From Nageia nagi (taxonomy: Eukaryota; Pinophyta), in contig JBITNC010000002.1 in NCBI GenBank assembly GCA_050084985.1, positions 10,540,001 through 10,604,000 on the forward strand: a DNA stretch of 64,000 nt, written 5' to 3'. The notes under the pieces are model-generated. The model made no database searches. It was given only the letters and a program-made list of their open reading frames with translations, and was not told the origin of the DNA. The position numbers and the translations under genes were made by a program. Shown here one piece after another: positions 24,351-37,700 of this stretch (position 1 is the stretch's first letter; every line of letters starts with the position of its first letter).

Positions 24351-25674
24351 GGGTTGATTTGTCTTTTAAACACCCGGTTTGAGTAGAAAAATGACAAAAT
24401 GGGAAGCTTCAGGAACCTTGTGAATAGAACTGCAGCATAATAGAAGCATGTGCTGCAGGTTCTCTTTAAAGTGGTAGTATCTCAGTTACAGGTATTGTGG
24501 CTTTATTTTATGCATGATTTTTGTTCCCTTCTTGAGGAGGTGCATGAATTTGATAAGTTTGTAGCCATTTGAGTAATGTACACTCTTAATTTCCTCACAT
24601 TCTGATTTCCTATGAGAATAATTGTAAAAATATGGAATGTCCGAGGTTATGGCTACACCATTGGTTGCTGTTGTTACATGTCTAATCCTTGGTGTTTCTC
24701 AGTCCAATCCTTCCAAACTTGAGCAGGATGATCCTTGACCATATTGTACATCCCTCAAAGATGTGATTTGCATCTCTAAAAGATGTTAGGTGATTGACTT
24801 TTTTCACAACAGTGACTGCCTTTTTTCTCGCAAATCACTTTTGCATGCTTAGAATGATTTACAACTCCTAAATTTGCTCCTTGTTATTCACTTGATCCTT
24901 ACATGATTGATGCCATATTAATAGGATAAGATGGCATTATTATTGAAAAATGTAGGACGTTCCTATCTTTTTTTTAATTGTTTTGAAATGAATATCTCTA
25001 TTCAATTGTGTTTTACATGTATATGTGTAAAAGTGCTTCGTGTAAACTGGGAAGTAAAAGGATCACCATATTGTTGACTTACTTCATTGAACCTCTCTGT
25101 CATGTGAGGTGCAAAAGGCCCATTAGGCTTGTTAGTTGCCATTGTGGCTGTGATAGATTAAGGTAAGTTAGGTGACATCTCTGCCTGAAACTTCATATTC
25201 TCATACCTGCAAGAGTATCGGCTAATTTGTACTGCTTGTAGTGTAGAGTACAAGAGAGAACACACATTATCAATTTTCTTTTCAGGTCTGAAGCATTATT
25301 AGCTAGAGATTTGGAGAGGAGAATTGTGCATCCTCCTAAGATTGTTAACCAATGCCTTGTAGCCTAAGTCATTCCCTTGGGACATGAACAATTTTTGTTT
25401 CTCTTGTTTTTCTAGAGGATGGCTATATCAATGTCATCTGTGGATTTATTGCTTGTGGTGCATATTTTATTGAGTCCTTCATGTGATTGAAACTGGAAAA
25501 GCAAATCTGCATTGTTTCTTTCATTTTTCTTTGCTATATTGGCACTTTAGAATGGTTTGACTTAGAGATGATGCAGCATAGGTGGCTATAGATGTTCATG
25601 GTATACATTAGTTATGTAACAATAAATATTTGATAAGTTTATCATTTCCATTATGTTTTTTTTTATGCTACCAG
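24351..25674. other. Upstream or intron sequence of RECG1
   Basis: Low in recognisable transposon sequence. A short open stretch after TTCTTTTCAG at 25286 (SEALLARDLERRIVHPPKI) looks exon-like but does not join in frame to the exon at 25675. The missing 5' exon and promoter may lie here or farther left; I cannot place them. Confidence 0.35.
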
Positions 25675-25766
25675 AAGCTCTTCCAATGAGTTATCAAACA
25701 AGTGACCTTACAGTGCTGACTGAAACTGCTACAGCTGCAATGCCAAATACTGAATGGAATGCTATG
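25675..25766 (+). CDS. RECG1: RECG1 exon (first one recognised)
   Basis: A 92-bp open stretch between a T-rich tract ending in CCAG and a GTAAGT donor. It opens with the last two bases of a codon and ends on a full codon, so it joins in frame to the next exon. The residues are unremarkable (SYQTSDLTVLTETATAAMP), and the call rests on the good splice sites and frame continuity. In-frame ATGs at 25653 and 25665 sit just upstream with no stop between, so this could instead be the first coding exon. Confidence 0.6.
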
Positions 25767-28700
25767 GTAAGTGTTTACTTATAAAGTAAAAGCTTTTGTT
25801 GTCAACACTTTGATTATCTCTTGAATTCATAAGCAATGCTGTTTTATGTCCATCTTTTGTGAACATAATATAATTCAAATGATAAATCGGTTAGTATTAT
25901 AAAATTTCTAGCTTAGTTGACTGGTATATGAAACTGGAGTCTATGAAGTTGCATGTAAAATTGGTACACGTCCAATGAATAAAAATATTGTTAAATTGAT
26001 ATCATTACTTTGGGTGGCCATGGACTTTGACCGATGACCACAGTTTGATTGATGACATGGTACAGTTGACCGTGCAAAAGAATGTTGTACAATTCAATGT
26101 CAAAATTCATAACTTTGATTTTTGATCTCTATAGACTCACTAGTGTTTTCTTTCCTATTCTAGATTCTTCCTCTGATATAAATTACATTTTAATCTGTAC
26201 TAGAATGCAAATATTGATATTTACTGTGACTACAGAAATAGGAGCAACTGATATAATACAGAAGTTTCAAACTTCTGATATGATTAACTCCAAACTGACT
26301 TTGGGGCTCAGTGTGTTTTCAGATACAATTTTTGTCAGGAGACAACTTTTTTAAAAGTTCAGATACAATTTCATATTTATATATAAAACTCTTTCCATTA
26401 ACTCAAATCTGCTTTTGTTTTTTTTTTTAACTTTTTTTTGTAGTTTTCAAGGGATAATGAGTTGGTAAGTGCAATATATTACGAGGCAGAAGGGGGTTTT
26501 GGAGATGCTCAAGGAAGAACAATGAGGTGAGTAGACTATGTTTGACAGTTTGGTTTCTATTTAGATTATGTAGTACATCAAGGTCTATGGATTTCCATAT
26601 AATCTTTCAAATTTTCTCAGAATCTTTGTTGCCTCAAGTATCTAACATATTGGCTTTTTGCAACGTGTCTTAGTTAGACATATAACATTCATAATTTTCA
26701 GGTTCAGTGACTTCCTGTCTTCAAGGATTTTAGCATTGTGTTCTCCTTTTGTTAATAAATCTGCTCGAATTTTATCATCAGAAGTTAAGAAATATGCTCG
26801 TGCAAGCATACAATGTCGTTTTGAGCTTCTGAACAAGGCATGTACAGAGTTTCTGTTTCTAAATTCTGATTATTTACTACTAGGGCATCTTTTTTGTACT
26901 TTTATGCTGATGCAAGTACTTATCCTAGTTCCTTTTTTTATTTGTTTTGCTAACATGGCATTTTGTTAGGCTCCTTGTAGAGGAGAATTGATTGATTCAA
27001 TTGCTGAACATAGAATTTAGTCAAGTTGTATTTTTTAATTTTAAAACCTTGGTGTGTTAGATAAAGATAGTAGCTTGACAATGAAAGAGCCTAACTCAAA
27101 TTTTATATTGGGGTTATTTTGTGTCAATGAGATGCTTGTCAATGATGTGTTTTTTATTTACATGTATTCAGATATCACTTCTTATGGGATATAAGAATAT
27201 AAATGCAATGATTGCTCATGAGAGAGCTTTAAGGGAGTCTACCTGTGGTCTCCAACACCTGAATGAAGATAGAGTAGGTTCTTCAATTAGTTTTCAAGAT
27301 GCTTTTTTGGACTGTGATGATCATGAAGGAAAGACTGTATCTTCCGTAGATGCTGCTGCTGTCTACCATGAGAAATTCCCATGTATTCTTGTGGGAAGTA
27401 GTCCACATGTGAATCTATATAGTTGCACTGAAGAGGATTCAGAGAAGTTGTATTATCAAAGCATTGAAAATGACAGGGGATATTCTGTTGAGCGGATGGG
27501 GTATGCCACTTTTGAGGTAGGTAGTTTTCCAAAAACGCATAGTCTAGGAGAAGATGATTGCAATCGGATTTCTGTCAATTTTGAAGCTGATTCCAAACTG
27601 GTGCAATGCAAAATTCAGCTTGATAAAGAGAACTTGCATTTATCGAATGAGGATACATTGGGAACTTCAGGAAAGACAGGTTCAAAAGGTCACATCATAG
27701 CTGCTACAAAGGTGTCATTGAGGAACACTACTAGAAACACAGAAAAAAGAACCACTGATTCTGATTGGTTCCTTGATGCTCCTATTGGTGCCATATGTGA
27801 TTTAACAGCAACTCAACGTCGTAGACTGGATGAAAACGGCTTCCACACGGTAATATACGAATCATATAAGATGCATTTCTCAAGTTTTACATGGCTGGAT
27901 TCTGTCTGCTGCAAAATTGAAATTATATATTATATTTGAATCTTAATAGATATAGAATCAGTTTGCATGCTAAGATTGATGGCACAGTGTTTGTAAGATT
28001 AAAGACTTTGCTAATAGCTAGTCTGCTGTTGGCACCAAATGCAATTTGCCAACTCAATGTTGTAGTGGATGTAAATGGCTTCCACTCTGTAATATAAGAG
28101 TCATAAAAATGACTTTCTCAAGTTTTACCTCATTCTGCCTCACAATTAAAATTATTTTTATATTTGAGATCTAAATGAAGACAGCTTCAACTTGCATGCT
28201 ATGAATTCTGGCATATTGTTTATAAAACAAAGGATTTTGCTAAAGCTAGTCTGAATCTCGGTGTTTTATTTCATACAACATCCTGGTTTCATGGCAGTAG
28301 TTTTATAATGAATTATTTCTGTTCTTTCATGCTAGAAGAAAGCATGTTATGTATATTTTATTATTCTCTACTTCTTTATTAATATAGTTCCATGTTTTCT
28401 GATAGAAACTGAAACAGTTGCTACAGACTCTGCCTAGTAATTGCTAAACATCTTATGATTTCATGTTTCTGAGATGTAAGCATTAACCCATGCATGAATA
28501 TCACATATCTGTTCCTTTTCCTTTATGTGTGTATATTGCATCTGAAATCAATGCTTTTTTCTGTCTATGACATGCAACTTTCATGCATATAGACTTAAGT
28601 CAGTTCAGAGCCTGTCATCCGAGGTCTATTAACTCTCACTTTTAGCTGTATGAGAAGATTATGCTATTTTTTGGTGTCCTGTCTACAATGAAATCTGAGG

Positions 28701-31700
28701 TAGATACTATTGTGTACAGGACAAAAGAACTTATGTTAATGTCCATGAGTGACCAAAAAGGTCAAAGGGACTAGAAAGTACAGCCAAGGGAATAGAGATG
28801 AACAAAGGAAAAAAAACTAGTGAAAGAAAGCCAACTAAAATGAAGCAAAGGGGTAAGGAGGTAAGAGGATAAATCTATTAAGCCCCGAAGAGGAGGAACA
28901 CGACTTGGAACGAAGTGTGAATCTGAATAACCAACAAATGTGACATCAACAACCTCGAAAGTTATCGCGCAGGAACTGATAAAGGTTGTGGTAGAAAGCC
29001 CCAGACTAGGCTAGACCATCTTGGGGGAAGTTGAAAATTGCCCTCTCAAACCTTTCCCAACATTCAAGGTTGTAGCAAGGAAGAAAGTGGTAATGAGAGA
29101 TTGTCTACATTGCATCAACAATAGACGCAAGGAGGCATTACTATTGATTGGAAACAAATTTGAGGTGGAAAGGTCATTGGGGTACTATTGATCAGAAACT
29201 AATTTGACATCTTCTATGCAGGGACTAGCCGTGTCTCGAAGGCATTTAACACTCCCAATAATTGTGATGGGCTGAAAGAAGTAATCAATCTAGTAGTTGT
29301 AGGGGCCTCTTGTAGAGAGTTGCATATGAGAGTGGGCACCACTAATCGAGACATTGGAAGAACGTGGAGAGATAGTTAACAAAGTCTCTATATAAGCAAT
29401 GGAATGCCCCCTAGATCTCATAATAGGTAGGTCATCTGAAAATAAAGTGCTTCTCAGAGTACACTTGTTGGATGGAGCAAAGAAAACAAACACATTCCAC
29501 ATGTGGAATATCATAATTAGTTTCGATATGAAGTTGATGTGAGCATACTCTCAATTGGCCAAGAGGGATCCTCAAGCCATGTGACCAATGATGTTGGAGA
29601 TAGATAGGTTGACTAATGATACCATCAACATCGTGTAAAAAGTGCGCCACATAGAAGGCTAGCTTGGGGTTCAGTGGCATACAAAGAGGAGTTCATGTGA
29701 CTATAGTGTATTTTAGGTAATGTTATCACAGATAGACCTACAAATTATCTCCTTTGAGGCCAAAGCCGAAGGGGGGGGGGCGTTCAATGAGTGCTTGAAG
29801 GGAGGAAGTTGATCAATAAAGAGACCAATAGATTGGAGGAGCAAACAAGTGTTAGAGAACCAACAACTTTGATGTCTTATGTATGCTAGGGAGGCAACAT
29901 ACTTAGAGGAGCAAAGAGCTAGAAATGGTTTTCATGCACGATAAGAGGTAGAGTTTGCTATATGTCAGAGTCTTTGAATGTGGATGATAATCTAAAAGAT
30001 GCATTCAAGATGGAGGGTGAACTCGGCCTGGATAAGGCACTAGGAATTGTTTGTCTACAACAAATTAAATGTTGGAGCATCAGAGTTAGAACTCATTCAA
30101 AGCGAGCATCGTCAATGGGTCACAAGTTGGGACCTCGAACCCATAAGTGGCTATAGTTCAAATGATGACGATGAAGAGATTTATCTTTGAAGGGATATCT
30201 TGGAAATGGATATGAAAACATTGGTGTTCTAGGGTAGAGAAGGAAACATAATCCTTGCAAAGATGCAAGTAAGTGTTAGTCCTGATCTTCAAGTAAGTGT
30301 ATAGAGATTCAGGAAAGTCAATTAACACCTATTGCTTTGACCAATGAGTTTTCCTTTGTATCTTCTTGACATGTTTCTCTTAGATATTGGGCATTGAAGG
30401 AGCTTGTAGATTATTGACCTGCTTCTCTTAGATATTGGACAGTGTTAGATCTATAGACCATCGTGGCACATAACTATTCATTGATCTCCTTTCTTATCAA
30501 ATCTTGGATACAATTGATTCATTACCCTTTGGTGTCAAAGGATATCTATTGTGGCAAACAAATGTTCATCGATCTCTTTCCTTATCAAATCTTGGACACA
30601 ATTAATCCATTACCCTTTGGTGTCATAGGTCAGTGCCAACCTCACCCATAGTTAAGACTGCCACAACAATCATTTCATCATGAAATTGCTTGCTATTTGT
30701 GGAGGATCATTGACCCTAGGCAGCAGTGGAGTACATGGGTGATCTTTGTAGTAATATTTGTAAACCATAGGGGAAATCCTGGGCTTGCAAGAACTAAAAT
30801 GTGAAGTAAATGAGTGAAAAACTATAAAATCTAATTTTCTATGAAATGTATTTTGTTATTGACTTTGGCCTTCTGCATAATCAGTACAACCCAAGGCAAT
30901 ATTCCAAGGTCTTCTAGCAATAGGTGTAGGCAATTTGCTGCACATGGGTCCAAATGAGAGTGGGAAATCTCTCCTCCAATAGCTTCCTTGCTACTACATA
31001 AGTTGAAGTGTTGTCTATGATGACTTGGACAACATTTTCATCTCCTATGCCCTCCACTGTATCACTCAACAACCTTGTGAGAATATCTGCACTCTTTACA
31101 TGGGCTAATGTATCTATGGATTTGAGGAATACAAAGCCATTTGATTTAGCAACCAAAAAATTAGTAGTGCCCTTACCCTCCCATCTATCCATCCATTCAA
31201 CATAATAGTGCAACTCTTATAGCTCCAAACTTTACATTGCTGCTGAAGAAAAGCTTGGATATATTGCATTGAATCCTCGAGGAGAGGGCCCTTGAGGTCA
31301 AAATAAGTGGGTGACTTAAATCCTATGCCACATGTTGCAAGTTTGAAAAATACCACCAGGAGACTACACCTTCCCATCTGCCCTATGTTTCTCTTCATTC
31401 CATAATTCCATACCATGCAACGTGGGTTGTGTCCTTGTCGAAGGAAGTGATGCAAAGTCTTCAATCCTAGCCATAATTGAAGGGTTAGAGCCATTGGTAT
31501 GTTGTTTTGCCCTACCAAATGGCCATGGGCCAAGTGTTTTGGTTGTGTTTGGACAAGGGGGGGATGACATGCTATCTATTTGCTAACTTTTCAACTCCAT
31601 CTTCTCACAATAATCAACAAGCATTGCAACACATTCTCATTCAACATCAAGCGGCACATGGTTTCTAGGTTTCACATCATGCCCCTTTTGCCGAGCTAGG

Positions 31701-34700
31701 TGATACTTGAGGTGGTTTAGGCCTCAACTCATTTTCAATTCACAAAATAAACCGTATTTCTAAGTTTGAAGATTTAATTTTTTAATTGCTAAGTTTGAAG
31801 TTTGAACTATGGTAAGAAAAAATAAACCGTATTGCTAGTTTTAATTTCTTAAATCCCTAGTCACTAACAATTTGTTAAGAAAAAATAAACCCCCCCAAAA
31901 ATATATTCAACACATGTAATCTTAACCCTAAATCCCCAATAAAATACATTCAAAGCATGTAATCTTAATCCTAAACCCCCAAAACAATTTAAAAGATGGA
32001 AGCAAGAAGATTATTTGCCTCAACTGTGAATTTTGTAGATGTTGGTGGGTATTAGATTCCTCCAATGTTGAAAAAAAATCGCTTTATTTTGCTGTTGAAT
32101 GCTCTTTGACCTCCTTAGAAAATTACTTTAAGGCTTGCACGAGTGAAAGAAATGAAATACAAAGTGTTTTTGAACTTGGTTAGGCCTTTTTTGAGTTTTG
32201 CTAGGTTGGTTGAGTCCCAGAATCAGGAATTATGAGTCTCGGGAGACTCAAACTTGTCAGTACTCGGTGGAGTTAACAAATAAGTTGAGTCTTGGGCCAA
32301 CTCTACTTTGCTAGGCCATCTCGAACCTGGATTTGTTGAGTTAAGGACTCAATTCAAGTTTTACAACTATGATATGTGCTTTTATATGGTGATACTCTTA
32401 TTGTATGGTTGTGATATTTGCAAGTCTCCAAAGTATGTATTTTGTTCAAAGGGACAAAACAATCGGTACCAAATTTGTTAAGTTCATTTGAACAAAAGAT
32501 AAAAAAAGTTTGGAAGTTTGAGATTTTGAAAAAGGTTTGGTTCAGTTTGAAAAATACAAATAATTAAATACATACAAATATTTATTTTAAATAAATGAAA
32601 TCCTTTAGATAAATTAATAAATACATAAAATTGAAACATTACTACATTAAAGTACAAAATCAAAATCCTATTAAAATAAATTAAATTAAAATATTATATT
32701 AAATTAATAAATACATTAACTTTATTACATTTAAATACATTAAATTAATAACTACATTAAATTAATAGTACATTTATTAATACTCCGATGGTGGTCATTT
32801 TTAGGGAACACCTCGGAAACTACAGGGGAATGACTAGTATAATACTAGTAAAAAATCTCGGACTTATTAGGTTTTTGAAATGTTATTGTTTTTAATTTAG
32901 TATTATCAATTCAATCATATATACAAAACTTGGAACTGAAATTAGAAATCAAGAATAATAATATCAAAATGAGCCATAATCAATGATCATAAGATTGTAG
33001 ACATAGTCATCATATAATGTCATTAAGTTTGAATCGATCTAGTAAATAATGATAGATGGGAAATCTCAAATTTAAAATACTGAAGTCTGAAATTATAGTA
33101 GTAAAACTGTAAAACCAAATAGTACTAAGTAAATACATAAACTAGACTTTGACATGAATATATCAAATCAAAATGCCAAAAGTGAGTATAAAATGAAGTG
33201 TGTTTGTCTTTGCATGCATATATAGTGTCACTTTTGTTAGGAGGCAAAGTCAATATCTAGATCTTTGATGTTCTTCTGCATGGATGTGGATGTATGGTGG
33301 TGCATGGTGCATGGTGGTGTGCCCTTTGACTATTTTTTCATATTTATGCTATTTTGTTATAGTGTATTTGTTGAGATTAGATTATGTCTTTGACTTTGCA
33401 ACGCTTTATTGGCTTACAATTAGTTTTTTTTTTTTTTTTGGGGGGGGGGACATTAACAAGACCTACCCCCATGCCTTACATGGGAAATTTTTATTTTTCT
33501 GAATTTTAAGTGATTTTTTTATATTTTTTTGAAGGTTGGCTGCCCTCTTTCCTAAGGGAACGCTCGATTGTTCCCAGGAGCAATCAAGGAACAACCAATT
33601 GCTCTTCGGAATAGCTAGGACATTCTTGAGGCATTTCCAAAGGGTGGCCATTCGGGAAAGGTTCCCCATCCTCGGGGAATGTTCCTAGGAACATCTCTTT
33701 GTTGTTCTTGAAAGGGTGGTCATTTGGGAACGGGTCCCATCCTTAGGAAACGTTCTCGGGAACGTCTCCCCATCCTTAAGGGAATTTTCTCGAGAATGTC
33801 TTCCCATCCTTAGGGAACGTTTCCAGTAATGTCTCCTTGTCACTGCCTATTTTATGGGGAACGACATGGAGACATTCTTGAGAACACTCCCAGGTTCCCA
33901 AAATGAGGGAACATCGAGAATGCCTCTGCCAAAGGGGAACATGTTCTCGTGGACCCTTGTTTACTATGTGTTTTTCCATAACATCCTTCTCCAAATGTAT
34001 GCCAAGAGCTGGAGCCTCGTCGATGCTTGTGGTGTTTTTGACATAATGATCAAGAGAGATGTTTCTTAGAATGTCAGGGTTGGAGCCTGTTGACGTGATT
34101 TTGTTTCCCCCCCGTGGTAAACAACACCAGACCTCCACTTGAAAGGACTTTAACCCCAAGGTTTATGCATCTTCGAAGCTCAAAGGGGCTTCCTGTGACT
34201 TTAAATGGATTCCCTACCAATTGGTATTCTTTTGTTGCAGAAGTGGCTCAGGTAAGAATGTGCTTAGGGTGGTTAACTCACAAAGTAATGACGAACCTAT
34301 TGGGTTTTTCTTTTGCAATTCTGTTTGTCTTCGTGATGGTACTTGAAACAAAAGAATGATGGTATTTTAAGTGTCAGGATATGAAGGAAAGAATAAAGTA
34401 GGTTTGGTAGTTGATGGTTATTTATTGCCGTAAAGGGTTTGGGGCTTTGCTTTCAAACTTATTAGGAATTCCTACTGGAGTTATCAAGCAGAGGAGGAAA
34501 CGACTTTGTCCGAATCTTTCCCAAGCAAGAACACGGGGTAGTGGACAATATGGAAATTCAGAAGTGAAGTGGGTGAATCACTCAATTATCCATTTCCAGC
34601 AGATAAAACAAATCAAATATCATAAAAGTGGAGTAATTCCAAAATATTATGACTTTATGCAGATTGCAGAAACGATCATCCATCCATTTAAGAAAAGTAT

Positions 34701-37700
34701 TCAATCATCTTTCTCTAAAGTGCTGAAATTTCAAAGGAAATGCTTGTAAATGTATAAATGATACAACAACACGTATTTCATGCCATATGCGCAACTACAA
34801 TCCCATGAAATAAACAGTCACACTTGCTTTAATAACAAAGTTTCTCAGAATGATAAATCATACATACATACAATGGAAACCTCAACTCCAAAAAAGTATG
34901 CTCCTCAGAAGATTTGCATTCAGCTCATAAAGGAGAATACAATATCTCTATCTTCGCATATCAATCTATATGTGTCTATCCATCTATCTATCTCCTTATA
35001 TCTTAAAAAAAGACCCGGTTAGGGGTACTTATAGTATGTGTATGACAACTTCATTAAATGAAGCATTGCCCCAACATTAATTATAGAGTTTCCCTAAACA
35101 ACCATGCAACCCTAATACCATATCGAAAAACACAAAAGCCACCAACAAAAAGAAAAACTACGGCTAAACAACACCGCTCAATCTCACATCAGTACCTGAT
35201 CATACCCGATCAGATAAGATTTTATTCATCTTGCAACTGTGGGAGCGGGTCACAGTGCAAAATTTTAAAATATAAAAGTTTTAACAGAAAATAAAATATG
35301 CATTTATCCATCTATTCCTCTATGGGACCAACAACAGCAAAGATGTCCTTTGGAATCCCATGAGACTTGTCATCAAAGAAAGCCTTGGCCTTGGTGAGTC
35401 TTATAGTGAGTGCACCCGACAACTCTTCATCCTTTCTGTTGTGGAAGTCAAGGATGAACTGAGAGGTGGCCTCCATCTGGAATTTCCAGAGGGCCAAATT
35501 TTGCTAATTTTCAATATGGGTTCCTGCTCTCAGCAAATTCGCATCCTTTGTGAAGATGAGCTCCCTTATGATGTTTCGAATTTCTCGTACTACGAGCTCA
35601 ACGTGCCTCGCTTTTCCGTCCTCATTTATGAAGTTGATTGGCTACACAAACTGGCTCATGTGGAAGGTTAAAGTGGAAAGGAGATCGGTCCTCGCTTGAA
35701 TGAGATTGGCACATTCCCTCGCAACGAACCTCAACCGGCGTAGTGATAGGCAAGTTTCTGACAGTATTGCACTCAACTAGGCTGTCCTACGGAAGCTCTT
35801 TTGATGTTTTGGATAGCTTGCTCATGATTTTGAGAGTCGTGTAGGAACTAGGAGAAAGCGGTTGTCGTACTCTCCTTTATCTTCTGTTCATCTGTAAGGG
35901 AAACTAGCCGGAGCGAGAGCTCATTGATCAATCTCATCTCTGCATTGACCAAAGTCTCCTTGGTTGAAGTTATGTCGATGTTTAGTGAGGTCTGCACTTT
36001 AATATCTTCAATGGTCATCTTGGTAGCTTCTATCTCTTTCACCAGTTTGTTCTTCCGAGTTAGATCCTTCTTTAGTTCCTTGACCTTGTTCTCCCTCTCG
36101 ATCCCTTGTCTGACCATCTCATCCATATTGTAATTAATAGCATGCTTGCATCCAACCCACCCTATCTTCTTTACCTTGAACTCTGTGGTGTGGACCCGCA
36201 CGTCTTGCAAATCTTGTGGATGTTTCTTCTTGGAATAACATTTGTTGATGATCACTTTATCATTTTTCATAGACACAAGTGTCTATTTCTTCGATGGGAG
36301 AGTCTTTTGATGTATTTTCTCTCCTTTGGCTTGATTCATCATCATCACTCTTATAGCTCATCTGAAGGTCTTTGATGACCACATCGATATCAAGTCATAT
36401 TCTTTTTGCGGGCAACTGAACTAGTTGCAGCGTTGGCCAAAGTGGTGTCTGTATTTGTTGGAGCGAACTCTTCGGGGATCTCTTCAATTCTCAATTGCTG
36501 ACTTTTTATTTCAGCTGGTTTTTCTTTACTTCTTGATGACCTGTGATTGCCATGTTCTTGTTTCTTTGTTTTCTTTCTTTGCTCCTCACTTTCGCCTTTA
36601 TCTACTTCATCTCCCCATCTCCAACTACGGAAGTTTTACTTAGCTTTGAAGGCTTGCTAGGGGTCGTTCGAGAAGTCTCCTTTTTGGGGGATGACCTTCT
36701 CTTCCTCCATGGAGTGGTAGATTTTGAAGAAGCAACCTGCTTCACTGATGTCGATCTTGTAGGCAAAGCCTCACCAATCTCCTCTGTCTTGGATCTACCC
36801 TCAATGTCTACTATTTGGGTCTCCTCTATTCTAGATTGCAAGTCTTCGCCATCCTCATGCTCTTTCTCGGTCTCTCCTCCTTTTGAACCAGATTCATGTG
36901 AACTAGAAGATTCAGAGGATGTCTTAGAATCAAAAGACGAGCTTGAAGGATTAGGCTCTTCATGTTGGTTTGTAGTGGGAGCCTTTTCTTGGGTCTTTGC
37001 CTCAATGGGCTTTGGGAATGTGTTTGTTGCATGTTCTTTGATGGGCGTCAAGAGGTTTGGGATAGCCAAAGGATTCTCAACACGAATGGGTACAATGGGC
37101 ACCATGGGTACGTCCTTGGGGATGGCATCCTCAAGATGCTGGAGTGGAAAATTTGGGTACCATGTTTCTTTCATGACGGCCACATCTTTAGTAATCTCTT
37201 GGACGACAGTATGGATTCCAGACTTGGCCTTGCCCAAAGTGGTATGCTCTCCTATTCGTCCCTGATGTTTTCTCACTCTCGAGGAGAAAGTGGACTTGTC
37301 AGTTGAGATGGCTCAAGGATCATTTAGGCTTTGGATTCTTTTATCAATTTGTCCCTCAGCTGGTAGGATTTGGTGAACCTCCTGAATCTGCTTCTCCTCC
37401 CTCTTGTTCATGTATCTCTCCTTGTCTCCAAGAGGTCGATGCTCATAGATTACATGATTTCTAAATGCCCGTTTGTAGAAACATTGGATCTTTCCTTAGG
37501 GATTGTAGTGGGATGCTGCCTGCTCCTCACTAAAGTGGTAGTAAAACAATTCACTGCCCATTTCCTTGGCCTCTTGTCAATTCGAGCAAGTCTATTCCTT
37601 GATGGAAATGGGGAGGTTTGTTGTAGCATTCTTCTTCTTCCATACATTTTCATACAAAAACAATAGCTGCCTGCAGAACTCCATGAGGATAAGGCGATTG

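Noticed and set aside
25287-25363. Exon-like SEALLARDLERRIVHPPKI after TTCTTTTCAG
   Set aside because: Its end cannot join in frame to the exon at 25675, and no good donor gives the needed phase.
26838-26969. Read-through of the RECG1 exon to a stop at 26969
   Set aside because: The added residues are hydrophobic and intron-like, and the splice to 27172 restores a recognised RECG1 sequence.
33284-33502. 72-codon ORF through a T/G homopolymer
   Set aside because: The frame depends on the homopolymer length, and the hydrophobic text is what T-rich DNA gives.
36543-37265. 240-codon plus-strand ORF
   Set aside because: It is the complement of the Ser/Glu-rich part of the minus-strand ORF; its own sequence has no motif and mirrors the low-complexity bias.
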